A stretch of DNA of 64,000 nucleotides from Planctomycetota bacterium (GTDB lineage Bacteria > Planctomycetota > UBA1135): assembly GCA_021776795.1 (NCBI GenBank), contig JAJFFC010000020.1, positions 248,001 through 312,000 of the forward strand, written 5' to 3'. This document shows positions 1 to 8,046 of this stretch, in pieces (the stretch's first letter is position 1; each line of letters opens with the position of its first letter). A program made the translations under genes and the position numbers. The notes under the pieces are model-generated. The model did no database searches, was not told the DNA's origin, and saw only the letters and a list, made by a program, of their open reading frames with translations.

Positions 1-369
1 AAGGGCACCGATGACCAAAGCTTCCGCAAGCACTTCCAAGCGCAGGCCTTTGGTGCACGCATGGGCAATCTGGACATCAAGACGGACCGCCCGCGGCAAA
101 CCCGTGCTGGTGGCGAAGACCGCACCTTCACGATTGTGTTCGATGAGGAAACTGGTGGAGCCTTCACCCGTGCGCAGTTGCGGTACTTCCTGTTCAATAG
201 CGAACTGTTGTTCCCGCGTTTGCGATGCACGTCCTTAGCTTTGTCACCAAACCCGCCGGACCGCCGCAGTCGCGGCATTGACCCTGGCCTTGACCGCGAA
301 GACATCTGGCGCGTGACCAAGTTGCAGTTCAAGCAACGCTCGCCCGTGGCGCAGAAGCCAGGGCGTTAA
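1..369 (+). CDS. C-terminal fragment of an unknown protein (5' end outside window)
   Basis: The frame is open from the first base to TAA at 367-369, giving 122 residues of a longer protein. The tail is rich in Arg and Gln and shows no motif I recognise. There is no membrane segment in the visible part. Its stop overlaps the stop of the convergent gene on the other strand (shared TTAA), so the real gene boundary is clear on this side. Function unknown; whether it belongs to the arsenic cluster cannot be judged from this fragment. Confidence 0.55.
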   Translation, partial: KGTDDQSFRKHFQAQAFGARMGNLDIKTDRPRQTRAGGEDRTFTIVFDEETGGAFTRAQLRYFLFNSELLFPRLRCTSLALSPNPPDRRSRGIDPGLDREDIWRVTKLQFKQRSPVAQKPGR

Positions 370-995
370 TCTTTGGCGAAATAGCCTTGTTGTTGCAAGG
401 CTTCCAAGTCCGCGAACTCATCGAGATCGCGGACTTGTTTTGTTTCGACCAAGACCAAACCCGTGGCGGCGGCACGCTTGCGCGTTTGCGCGGCCACCAC
501 ATTGGTCGACCACGTCATGTCGGAAAAGAGCTGGGCGTGGACGGCTTTCATGATCAACAGCGCATAGCCGCCATCCAGGGTGGGCGTCATGACGACGTCG
601 GCATGCTCAAGGTGCTGGGCATTCTCCAGCAGGAATTCCGCAGTCACTTGGGGGGCATCCGTGCCGACCACGGCGACCCATGGACGCTCGACCTCGGCAG
701 CTGTTCGGAGCGCCGCCATCATGCGCTGGCCGAGGTCGTCGTCAGGTTGGGCCGCAATCAAATCTGCCTCGGGGAGCCACTGGGACATGGCCTCGGCCTG
801 ATGGGCCGGCGTGAAATGCAGATGACGCTCCAACTCCGGGTGCGAAAGTCCCGCCCAAACTCCTTCCACCAGCATGCGGTAGACCTCGCGCGCAGCTTCT
901 TGCCCGATGCTGGCTGCCAATCTCGTTTTGACCGCGCCTTCTGCCCACCAACGCGCCATCACCACAACGGCAGGGGGGTGGGGAGAAAAAGTCAT
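366..995 (-). CDS. TIGR04282-type arsenosugar biosynthesis glycosyltransferase (DUF2064)
   Basis: 209 residues with the CofC/GT-A-like fold of the TIGR04282 family: an N-terminal VVVMARWWAEGAVKTRLA segment, a central VVGTDAPQVT stretch (nucleotide/metal site region) and TLDGGYALL. The family was first named transferase 1 of the rSAM/selenodomain group and is now associated with arsenosugar synthesis. It is divergent from the DUF547-arsM-arsS operon with only 45 bases between, which supports a shared pathway. A substrate (sugar nucleotide) is not evident from sequence. The partner transferase lies at 6232. Confidence 0.85.
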   Translation of the reverse strand: MTFSPHPPAVVVMARWWAEGAVKTRLAASIGQEAAREVYRMLVEGVWAGLSHPELERHLHFTPAHQAEAMSQWLPEADLIAAQPDDDLGQRMMAALRTAAEVERPWVAVVGTDAPQVTAEFLLENAQHLEHADVVMTPTLDGGYALLIMKAVHAQLFSDMTWSTNVVAAQTRKRAAATGLVLVETKQVRDLDEFADLEALQQQGYFAKD

Positions 996-1040
996 GCAAG
1001 AATCTTGTCATAGGGGTGGCTTTGGTGCGAATGGAGAGGC

Positions 1041-1910
1041 ATGAAGGGGATGCTTATCGCAACAGGGATTTTTTTGTTGGCCGGGGTAGGGGCCCCGGCC
1101 TGGTCCCAGGATGCCCAGCAGACACCTGCGCAAGAACCTACCCAGTCCACCGGCTTCGATCAAAATCACAAGGCCTTTGACCGGTTACTCAAGGATTTCG
1201 TGAAGCCTCAAGGCTTGGTGGATTACCAGGGATTACAAAAGCGTCGCGTGGAGCTGGATCGCTATCTAGCAGGTTTGCAGGCGGTTACGGTGACCGAGTT
1301 CGCAAAATGGACCGGGATGCAGCGCGAGGCCTACTGGATCAACGCCTACAACGCCTTCACCTTGCGCCTGATTTTGGACAACTACCCGGTAGATTCAATC
1401 AAGGATCTGGGTGGTCTGTTCTCGAGTGTGTTCTCCAAGGAGTACATCCCCCTGGCACATCTTGCTCAGGTAGACAAGCGCAGTGAGGTCAGCACTCGTG
1501 GCAAGCTCTCGCTCGGCGAAGTAGAGCACGACATTCTGGCTCATGTGTCGCGCACCCCGCTATTTCACTTTGCCATCGTGTGTGCTTCCTGGAGTTGCCC
1601 TCCGTTGCGCAACGAGGCCTACACCGCCGCCAAACTGGACCAGCAGCTGGCTGCGCAAACTCGGCAGTTTTTGGCCGACGCCAGCAAGAATGACACCTCG
1701 CTGAAGAAAGGGCGCTACCGCGTATCAAAGATTTTCGACTGGGCCGAAGACGAGCTCGACGATTATCCCGGCGGCATTCGGGCTCTGCTCAAGAAGTTTG
1801 GCCCCGCCAGCGTGACCGAGGACCTCGGCTTTGCCAAGGCCAAGATCAAGTACCGCGACTATGATTGGTCTCTGAACGAATGGAAGTCCCCCGAGGACCA
1901 GAAGGAATGA
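1041..1910 (+). CDS. Exported DUF547 protein
   Basis: 289 residues with a Sec signal peptide (about residues 1-22, ending near AWSQ) followed by a DUF547 domain: REAYWINAYNAFTLRLI, then an HFAIVCASWSCPPL stretch. DUF547 proteins are cysteine-containing and of unknown biochemistry, and they recur beside arsenosugar genes. GGAGAGG lies just upstream of ATG 1041 and decides the start. The stop overlaps the arsM start (ATGA). I infer a periplasmic role in the arsenic pathway; the reaction is not known. Confidence 0.85.
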   Translation: MKGMLIATGIFLLAGVGAPAWSQDAQQTPAQEPTQSTGFDQNHKAFDRLLKDFVKPQGLVDYQGLQKRRVELDRYLAGLQAVTVTEFAKWTGMQREAYWINAYNAFTLRLILDNYPVDSIKDLGGLFSSVFSKEYIPLAHLAQVDKRSEVSTRGKLSLGEVEHDILAHVSRTPLFHFAIVCASWSCPPLRNEAYTAAKLDQQLAAQTRQFLADASKNDTSLKKGRYRVSKIFDWAEDELDDYPGGIRALLKKFGPASVTEDLGFAKAKIKYRDYDWSLNEWKSPEDQKE

Positions 1911-2992
1911 AACTAGATCAAGACGAAGTCACCCGTGCCGTCGGCGAGCGTTACGCCGCTGGTGCCCAGGCCGTTGAGGCCGAGCTGTGCTGCCCGGTCT
2001 CCTACGACGGCAAGTACCTCAAGGTGCTGCCTGAGGCGATTTTGGAGCGCGATTATGGCTGCGGCGACCCTTCCCAACACATTTTGGAGGGCGAAACGGT
2101 TCTCGACCTAGGCTCGGGTGGTGGCAAGATTTGCTACATCGCCAGTCAAGTCGTGGGTCCGCAAGGCCGCGTCATTGGCGTAGATATGACTACCGACATG
2201 TTGGAGCTGGCACGCGATCACCAAGACACGGTGGCCGAACGCATTGGTTGGAACAACGTTTCCTTCCATCGCGGCCGGATTGAAGATTTGCGCCTCGATG
2301 TCGACAAGCTCGGCGCCTGGTTGGCGGCAAACCCCGTGCAAGATGTCGCCTCCTACGAGGCCATGGAGCAGGAGCGTGAACGCTTGCGTCGTGATGACCC
2401 CATGGTGGAGACCGATTCCATCGATGTGGTGGTGTCGAACTGTGTGCTGAACTTGGTCGCCCCGGATTTGAAGCGCCAGTTGTTTGAAGAGACTTTCCGC
2501 GTCTTGAAGCGCGGCGGGCGGGCCGTCATTAGTGACATTGTTGCAAGCACCGAGGTCCCCAAAGCCATGCAAGAAGATGCTGACCTTTGGTCGGGTTGCA
2601 TTTCGGGTGCCTTCGAAGAAGAATCCTTCCTTAAGGCCTTCGAAGATGCAGGTTTCCATGGCATCGAAATCTTGGCTCGCCAAGAAGAGCCGTGGCAAGT
2701 GGTCCAAGGCATTGAGTTCCGCTCGATGACCGTGGCGGCCTATAAGGGCAAGCATGGCGAATGCATCGACGCCGGCCAATCTGTGGTCTACCATGGGCCG
2801 TTCCGTAGTGTTCTCGATGACGATGGCCACCGCTTCGAACGCGGCCGCCGCGAGGCCGTGTGTGAAAAGACCTTTGCCTTGTTGGGGCGCGCTCCTTACC
2901 GCGGTTTGTTCACGCGCCTTAAGGAAGATGGCGTCGCCGAGCGCGATATGGAGCAGATGTGTTCACCGCAAGAGGGCGGTGACTGCTGCTAA
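1907..2992 (+). CDS. arsM: Arsenite S-adenosylmethionine methyltransferase ArsM
   Basis: 361 residues. SAM motif I is LDLGSGGGK (67-74), with GVD at 91-93. Cysteines typical of ArsM are present: C28-C29, C52, C179 (in VVSNCVLNL) and C231 (in LWSGCISG). Known ArsM proteins bind As(III) through conserved cysteines and transfer methyl groups from SAM. The protein ends in a Cys-rich tail (GGDCC), as seen in several bacterial ArsM. Start at ATG 1907 because it overlaps the DUF547 stop; a start at 1865 would lie inside that gene. It overlaps arsS by one base (TAATG). Confidence 0.93.
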   Translation: MKLDQDEVTRAVGERYAAGAQAVEAELCCPVSYDGKYLKVLPEAILERDYGCGDPSQHILEGETVLDLGSGGGKICYIASQVVGPQGRVIGVDMTTDMLELARDHQDTVAERIGWNNVSFHRGRIEDLRLDVDKLGAWLAANPVQDVASYEAMEQERERLRRDDPMVETDSIDVVVSNCVLNLVAPDLKRQLFEETFRVLKRGGRAVISDIVASTEVPKAMQEDADLWSGCISGAFEEESFLKAFEDAGFHGIEILARQEEPWQVVQGIEFRSMTVAAYKGKHGECIDAGQSVVYHGPFRSVLDDDGHRFERGRREAVCEKTFALLGRAPYRGLFTRLKEDGVAERDMEQMCSPQEGGDCC

Positions 2993-3987
2993 TGGAGCCT
3001 TCGGCCGCTGCGCCGCAGCAGAGCTTCGGCTTGTTTCCTGCTATCCACAAGACGCAGGTCGAGGTGCTGCAGGTCAACATTGGCCGTTTGTGCAACCAAG
3101 CTTGTCGCCACTGCCACGTGGACAGTAGTCCTGCGCGAAGTGGCGCCGAGGACAACGCTTCGGCGCAATGGATTGATCAAGTCTTGGCGTTGCTCCTGCA
3201 AGAGCCGGAGCTGAAGACTCTGGACATCACCGGTGGAGCGCCGGAGTTGAATCCAGGCTTTCGTCGTTTGGTTCAGGGAGCTCGCGCCATGGGGCGCCAA
3301 GTTCTCGTGCGCCACAATCTGACGGTCCAAGAGCAACCTGGCCAGGAAGATTTACCCGCCTTCTTTCGCGAACAGGGTGTGGTTTTGTTCTGCTCCCTGC
3401 CTTGCTACCTCGAAGACAATGTCGACCAACAACGCGGGCGCGGGGTTTTCGATTCCAGCGTAGAAGCGCTTAAGCGCTTGAACCAAGAAGGCTTTGGTTT
3501 GCCCGGAAACCCTTTGGAGTTGCACTTGGTCTACAACCCGCTCGGTGCGAGCCTTCCTCCGGAACAAGAAGGCCTAGAGCGCGATTACAAACGAGAACTT
3601 CTGGCTCGCTTTGGCATAGTCTTCACCAAGCTTCTGACCATCACCAACCAGCCGATTCATCGTTTCCGGCAGGATTTGGAGCGCAAAGGAGAGTTAGATG
3701 CTTACGCCCACCTCCTGCGAGAGAACTTTAATCCCGCCACCTTGCCAGGCCTCATGTGCCGCAACTCTCTTAGCGTGCGTTGGGACGGTCGCCTGTTTGA
3801 CTGTGATTTCAACTTGGTGAGCGACCTGCCAATGCGTGACTCCTCGGGCAAGGAACTCTTGCTGGAAGATGTGCTGGCACCAGGAGGCTTGAAGGCCTTG
3901 CAAGGGGCTTCGATTGCTGTCGATCAGCATTGCTTTGCCTGTACCGCCGGCTGCGGTTCAAGTTGCGGGGGCGCACTCGTCGAGTGA
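2992..3987 (+). CDS. arsS: ArsS-type radical SAM protein (arsenosugar biosynthesis)
   Basis: 331 residues. The radical SAM cluster motif CNQACRHCH (C34, C38, C41) is followed by LDITGGAPEL. The C-terminal region has additional cysteines (CRNSLSVRWDGRLFDCDF, then HCFACTAGCGSSC), the Cys-rich domain of the TIGR04167 family. ArsS is known to transfer the 5'-deoxyadenosyl group of SAM to dimethylarsinous acid, making the arsenosugar precursor. Position directly after arsM, with a one-base overlap, fits that order of reactions. Some family members carry selenocysteine; here the tail uses ordinary Cys codons. Confidence 0.93.
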   Translation: MEPSAAAPQQSFGLFPAIHKTQVEVLQVNIGRLCNQACRHCHVDSSPARSGAEDNASAQWIDQVLALLLQEPELKTLDITGGAPELNPGFRRLVQGARAMGRQVLVRHNLTVQEQPGQEDLPAFFREQGVVLFCSLPCYLEDNVDQQRGRGVFDSSVEALKRLNQEGFGLPGNPLELHLVYNPLGASLPPEQEGLERDYKRELLARFGIVFTKLLTITNQPIHRFRQDLERKGELDAYAHLLRENFNPATLPGLMCRNSLSVRWDGRLFDCDFNLVSDLPMRDSSGKELLLEDVLAPGGLKALQGASIAVDQHCFACTAGCGSSCGGALVE

Positions 3988-4691
3988 TGAAAAAGGTTCT
4001 GGTGTTCGCACTGATCATTGCCGCGGCATTGGCGAGTTGGTTCTTGTTTTTGCAAGATCACCTACCTGGGTTTATGGAATGGGTGCGCGAGCAAGGATTG
4101 TGGGGTGCCGTTTTGGTTGGCTTAGGGTATGCCTTGGCCACGGTGCTCATGATCCCAGGCTCTTTAGTGACGCTGTTGATTGGCGCAATCTACGGGCCTT
4201 GGTTGGGGACCGCCTTGGTTTCCCCGGCCTCCGTGCTGGGAGCCACTTTGGCCTTCCTGCTTGGCCGCACCGTATTCCGGCCGTCGATGGAAGCGAAAAT
4301 GGCCAACAGCCCGCGCTTCACCGCGCTGCAAGGCGCGATGGAGCAACAAGGTTTCAAAATATTGACCTTGGTCCGGCTCTCACCCATCTTTCCCTTTACC
4401 TTGGTGAACTATGCCTTTGGCCTCACGCGGGTATCTCTAGGCGCCTACATTTTGGGCTCATTCTTAGGCATGCTTCCGGGCACCCTAATGTACGTTTACC
4501 TCGGCTCTGCCGTGGGCGACGTCGCCAGTTTGGCCAGCGAAGGCTTGGGCGACACCGATACCGGTTGGCAAGGCCAGGCATTGCAATGGGGTGGATTGGC
4601 AGCCACGCTGATCGTCACCATCTTCATTACCCGGGTGGCCAAGAAAGCGTTATCGGAAGTGGCACCGGAGGCGGTGCAAGAACAGGCATAA
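3987..4691 (+). CDS. TVP38/TMEM64 family inner-membrane protein
   Basis: 234 residues with an N-terminal membrane helix (KKVLVFALIIAAALASWFLF), a central SNARE-associated/VTT domain (MIPGSLVTLLIGAIYG, then VRLSPIFPFTLVNYAFGLT) and a C-terminal helix near ATLIVTIFIT. VTT-domain proteins (DedA/TVP38) are multi-pass membrane proteins, some with lipid-scrambling or transport roles. The start is ATG 3987, overlapping the arsS stop (TGATG). TVP38 genes are frequent in arsenosugar and metal clusters; transport of an intermediate is a guess. Confidence 0.85.
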   Translation: MKKVLVFALIIAAALASWFLFLQDHLPGFMEWVREQGLWGAVLVGLGYALATVLMIPGSLVTLLIGAIYGPWLGTALVSPASVLGATLAFLLGRTVFRPSMEAKMANSPRFTALQGAMEQQGFKILTLVRLSPIFPFTLVNYAFGLTRVSLGAYILGSFLGMLPGTLMYVYLGSAVGDVASLASEGLGDTDTGWQGQALQWGGLAATLIVTIFITRVAKKALSEVAPEAVQEQA

Positions 4692-4694
4692 GCC

Positions 4695-6212
4695 ATGGTG
4701 TTACTCGATCAAGACTCGCATGACCAAACTCTGCTCGGCCATGTTGCGCCGCGAGATTGGCACAACCCCCAAGCACGAAAGCAGTATGACTTGGTGGTCC
4801 TTGGCGGCGGCACGGCTGGGTTAGTTAGTGCGGCCATCGCCGTGGGCCTAGGTGCCAAAGTCGCCATGATTGAGCGTGAGCTGCTGGGCGGAGACTGCCT
4901 GAACTTTGGCTGTGTGCCAAGTAAAGGATTGCTTTCGGTTTCGCACCGGCTTGGCATGTTGCGTAGAGGTACAGACTATGGCTTGTCTCCGCACCAAGGC
5001 GAGGCGGATTTTGTCAAGGTCATGGAGCGCATGCGGCGTTTGCGCGCCGACATCAGCCACCACGATGGCGCAGCGCGCTTTCGTGACCTCGGCGTCGATG
5101 TCTTCCTGGGTTCCGGTCGCTTTACCGCACCGACGACCATCCAGGTAGAGGGCAAGGATGGGCAACTGACGGCCTTGAGTTACAAGCGTGCTGTGATTGC
5201 CACCGGCGCCAAACCGATGGTGATTCCCGTCCCGGGTTTGGATCAAGTTCCTTACCTGACTAATCTTTCGCTGTTTAGCCTCACCGAACTCCCCAAGAGC
5301 CTGATCATCGTCGGCGCGGGTCCGATTGGCATCGAAATGGCGCAAGCCTTTGCTCGCTTCGGCTCCAAGGTCACGATTCTGGACATGGCAGAAAGCATTT
5401 TGCCGCGGGAAGATCCCGATGCCGCTGCCGTGGTGCGGGAAGCCTTAGAGAAAGACGGCGTGCGCTTTGAACTGGGTGCGCGCATGAGTCGCGTCGCCAT
5501 GGAGGGCGACCAAAAGAAGGTGTCCTTCGAACGCAATGGCGAAGAGCACCAAGTGGCTGGCGCCGAACTCCTGTTGGCGATGGGCCGCACACCCAATGTG
5601 GAGGGCATCGGCCTAGATGCCGCTGGAGTGGCCTTCGACCGCAGTGGTGTCAAGGTCGACGACCACCTGCGCACGGCCAACTCTCGCGTGTTTGCTGCTG
5701 GCGATGTCGTGGGGGGCTATCAGTTCACTCATGCCGCCGATGCCATGGCACGGCTGGTCATTCGCAACGCCTTTTTCTTTGGGCGAGGCAAGGTCAGCAG
5801 CCTGACCATGCCCTGGAGTACCTACACCGACCCCGAAGTGGCGCACGTCGGTCTCTATGAAAAGGAACACCAGAAAGCTGGAGTCGAACTGGCCAGCTTG
5901 CGCATGGAGTTCTCCGCAATCGACCGCAGCATTCTCGAAGGGGAAACCGCTGGCTTCGCCAAGGTGATCTTCGAAAAGAAAACTGGCAAGCTACGCGGTG
6001 CCACGGTGGTCGGCGCCAATGCTGGTGAGCTTCTGGGCGAAATGCTCGTCGCGGTGAATCTGCGCATGAAGGTGACGGAGTTGTCCTCGGTGATTCACCC
6101 TTACCCCACCGCGGTGTCGGTCTGGGGTCGCCTTGGCGACCAGGCCAGTGGCGCCCGCCTCACGCCAGGCGTCGCCAAGCTGCTCAAGCGTATCATCAGC
6201 TGGCGCCGTTAA
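4695..6212 (+). CDS. FAD-dependent pyridine nucleotide-disulfide oxidoreductase (MerA-like, not MerA)
   Basis: 505 residues. FAD-binding GGGTAG at 37-42; redox-active disulfide GGDCLNFGCVPSK (C68, C73); NAD(P) site VGAGPIGIEMA; second FAD motif FAAGDV; dimerisation domain with VIHPYPT near the C-terminus. The vicinal Cys pair that mercuric reductases carry at their C-terminus is absent (it ends SWRR), as is an N-terminal metal-binding domain, so reduction of Hg(II) is unlikely. Relatives labelled mercuric reductase sit in many arsenosugar clusters. A role in keeping arsenic or thiols reduced is inference. Start ATG 4695, three bases after the TVP38 stop. Confidence 0.85.
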   Translation: MVLLDQDSHDQTLLGHVAPRDWHNPQARKQYDLVVLGGGTAGLVSAAIAVGLGAKVAMIERELLGGDCLNFGCVPSKGLLSVSHRLGMLRRGTDYGLSPHQGEADFVKVMERMRRLRADISHHDGAARFRDLGVDVFLGSGRFTAPTTIQVEGKDGQLTALSYKRAVIATGAKPMVIPVPGLDQVPYLTNLSLFSLTELPKSLIIVGAGPIGIEMAQAFARFGSKVTILDMAESILPREDPDAAAVVREALEKDGVRFELGARMSRVAMEGDQKKVSFERNGEEHQVAGAELLLAMGRTPNVEGIGLDAAGVAFDRSGVKVDDHLRTANSRVFAAGDVVGGYQFTHAADAMARLVIRNAFFFGRGKVSSLTMPWSTYTDPEVAHVGLYEKEHQKAGVELASLRMEFSAIDRSILEGETAGFAKVIFEKKTGKLRGATVVGANAGELLGEMLVAVNLRMKVTELSSVIHPYPTAVSVWGRLGDQASGARLTPGVAKLLKRIISWRR

Positions 6213-6231
6213 ACCGACGGCGTAGGCCGCG

Positions 6232-6924
6232 ATGCCCGCCCGTCTGTCCATCCTAATCCCGGTTCTCCAAGAGGAGGATGCCCTGCCGGCGTGCCTGCAG
6301 GCGATCCGGCAACAGCAAGCGCATGATTGGCAGGTGGAGATTCTGGTCATCGATGGCGGCAGCCAAGATGCCAGTGTGGCTTTGGCCGAGGCTGCCGGTG
6401 TACGCGTCCTTTCAGCCCCACCTGGACGTGGCACCCAACTGCGTTACGGTGCAGACCAAGCGCAAGGGGATTGGTTGCTTTTTCTTCATGCCGATGTCCG
6501 CCTGCCCGCCGACGCCTTGACGGCACTTGCCGCGGCCCGCAATCGCCCAGGTGTGGAGGCCGGCGCCTTTCGCGTCATCCATGACGTGCACGCCGATGCT
6601 GGCTCCTGGACCAAGGCATGTCTACGCATGGCCGACCGGCGTTCCACCACTCGACGCTTGCCCTACGGAGACCAAGCGATGTTCTGCAACGCAGAGCTCT
6701 ATAGTCAGGTTGGGGGCATGCCGGCGCGGCCCTTGATGGAGGACATCGCCTTCGCTCGCGCCTTGGCTAAGGCCACTCGTTTGGAGCGCTTGCCGCAAGC
6801 GGTGCGCGCCAGCGGCCGTCGTTTTGAGGCTCGCCCATTGCGCACCACCCTGTGTTGGTGGACCTTTCCTTTCCTGGATCGCCTCGGTGCCTCGCCGCGG
6901 TTGTTGTCGTGGCTCTATGGATAG
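6232..6924 (+). CDS. TIGR04283-type arsenosugar biosynthesis glycosyltransferase (GT2)
   Basis: 230 residues of a GT-A family 2 transferase: LSILIPVLQEEDALPACL at the N-terminus, ILVIDGGSQDAS (nucleotide-sugar site), LLFLHADVRLP (DxD-like metal site), and LPYGDQAMF plus PLMEDIAFA downstream. It matches TIGR04283, formerly transferase 2 of the rSAM/selenodomain group. It closes the operon begun at 1041 and complements the TIGR04282 enzyme at 366-995. The acceptor is not deducible from the sequence. Confidence 0.87.
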   Translation: MPARLSILIPVLQEEDALPACLQAIRQQQAHDWQVEILVIDGGSQDASVALAEAAGVRVLSAPPGRGTQLRYGADQAQGDWLLFLHADVRLPADALTALAAARNRPGVEAGAFRVIHDVHADAGSWTKACLRMADRRSTTRRLPYGDQAMFCNAELYSQVGGMPARPLMEDIAFARALAKATRLERLPQAVRASGRRFEARPLRTTLCWWTFPFLDRLGASPRLLSWLYG

Positions 6925-6936
6925 GTGCGCGGCTGC

Positions 6937-6942
6937 TAGGCT
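6937..6942 (+). promoter_or_regulatory. Candidate leaderless -10 element TAGGCT before aspG
   Basis: GCTAGGCT ends six bases before ATG 6949 and no Shine-Dalgarno sequence lies between. The same TAnnnT-to-start arrangement recurs before at least eight other genes in this window, so transcription probably starts at or next to the start codon. Confidence 0.4.
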
Positions 6943-6948
6943 GGCGCC

Positions 6949-8043
6949 ATGTCCGATCTCAGCCGTCGCCGATTTTTAGGAGTCACCACTGCAGGCCTCG
7001 CCGCAGGAGCCCTGAACCGCAACCTTCCTGGTTCCGCTTGGGACTCGGAAAACAGCACCCCGACACCTGCGGCGAAGGGGTTTCTTGCGATTGCATCGGC
7101 AAATGGCATCGGCACCGTAGCGAAGGCGCGCAAGTTGATGATGGAACAAAACATGCGCCCCGTTTCGGCGGCGGTGCAAGGGGTGGCTTTGGTCGAGGCT
7201 GACCCCAATGACATCAGCGTGGGCTATGGCGGACTGCCGAATGAACTTGGCGTGGTGCAGCTGGACAGTGCATGCATGGACGGCCCAACTCATAACGCTG
7301 GCAGTGTTGGCGCGATTGAAGACATTATGCATCCGGCGCAAGTGGCGGAATTGGTGATGGACCGCACTGATCACATCAACTTAGTGGGTGCGGGGGCACG
7401 GCAGTTCGCTCTGGACTATGGCTTTCAGGCCGAGAACTTGTTGACCGAGCGCACGCGCAAGATTTGGCTGAAGTGGCGTTCCCAACGCAGTAACGACGAC
7501 CGTCTGTGGCCGCTCCAGGATACGAATCCAGCGGATCCTGCTTTAGCCGATGAGCCGCGTCCTTGGGGCACGATCCATTGTTCGGCACTGAATGACCAAG
7601 CCGATCTCGGCTGCACCACGACCACGAGTGGATTGGCGTTCAAAATCCCAGGTCGCATTGGTGATTCGCCGTTGATTGGTTGCGGCCTGTACTGCGACAA
7701 TGGTGTCGGCTCTGCTGGCGCAACGGGTCGCGGCGAAGCGGCCATCATGTCGGGCGGATCATGGTTAGTGGTCGAACGCATGCGCGGCGGCGATACTCCG
7801 GAAGAAGCCTGTCTCTATGCTTTGCGGCGCGTGGCCGAGCAAAGTGAACGCGCGGCGCGTTGGCAGCCAGCGCTTTGGAAAGATGGCGCTCCTGGTTTTG
7901 GTTTGACCTTCTACGCTTTGCGCAAAGATGGTCTGTTTGGTTCTGCCAGCATGCTGGGCAAACCAGGAAGCCGCAAGTTTGCCGTCGCCAATGCAGACGG
8001 CGTGCGTTTAGAAACTTGCGCTATCGCATTCCCGACGAACTAA
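6949..8043 (+). CDS. aspG: N4-(beta-N-acetylglucosaminyl)-L-asparaginase (glycosylasparaginase), Tat-exported
   Basis: 364 residues. A twin-arginine signal SRRRFLG (5-11) precedes a hydrophobic stretch, so export in folded form is expected. The Ntn-hydrolase core is clear: a GTIHCSALN segment with the candidate nucleophile T208, then TTTTSGLAFKIPGRIGDSPLIG and GSAGATGRGE. The family self-cleaves before the Thr and hydrolyses the GlcNAc-Asn linkage of glycopeptides. The HD usually preceding the Thr in characterised enzymes is WG here, which could change processing. Likely cotranscribed with hyuA (three bases apart). Confidence 0.85.
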   Translation: MSDLSRRRFLGVTTAGLAAGALNRNLPGSAWDSENSTPTPAAKGFLAIASANGIGTVAKARKLMMEQNMRPVSAAVQGVALVEADPNDISVGYGGLPNELGVVQLDSACMDGPTHNAGSVGAIEDIMHPAQVAELVMDRTDHINLVGAGARQFALDYGFQAENLLTERTRKIWLKWRSQRSNDDRLWPLQDTNPADPALADEPRPWGTIHCSALNDQADLGCTTTTSGLAFKIPGRIGDSPLIGCGLYCDNGVGSAGATGRGEAAIMSGGSWLVVERMRGGDTPEEACLYALRRVAEQSERAARWQPALWKDGAPGFGLTFYALRKDGLFGSASMLGKPGSRKFAVANADGVRLETCAIAFPTN

Positions 8044-8046
8044 AGC

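Noticed and set aside
2108-2830. 240-codon minus-strand frame opposite arsM
   Set aside because: arsM has SAM and cysteine motifs in the sense frame; the opposite frame is a GC-driven shadow.
4695-6212. Mercuric reductase merA
   Set aside because: The disulfide-reductase core fits, but the C-terminal vicinal cysteines and N-terminal heavy-metal domain of MerA are missing, and no mer genes are nearby.
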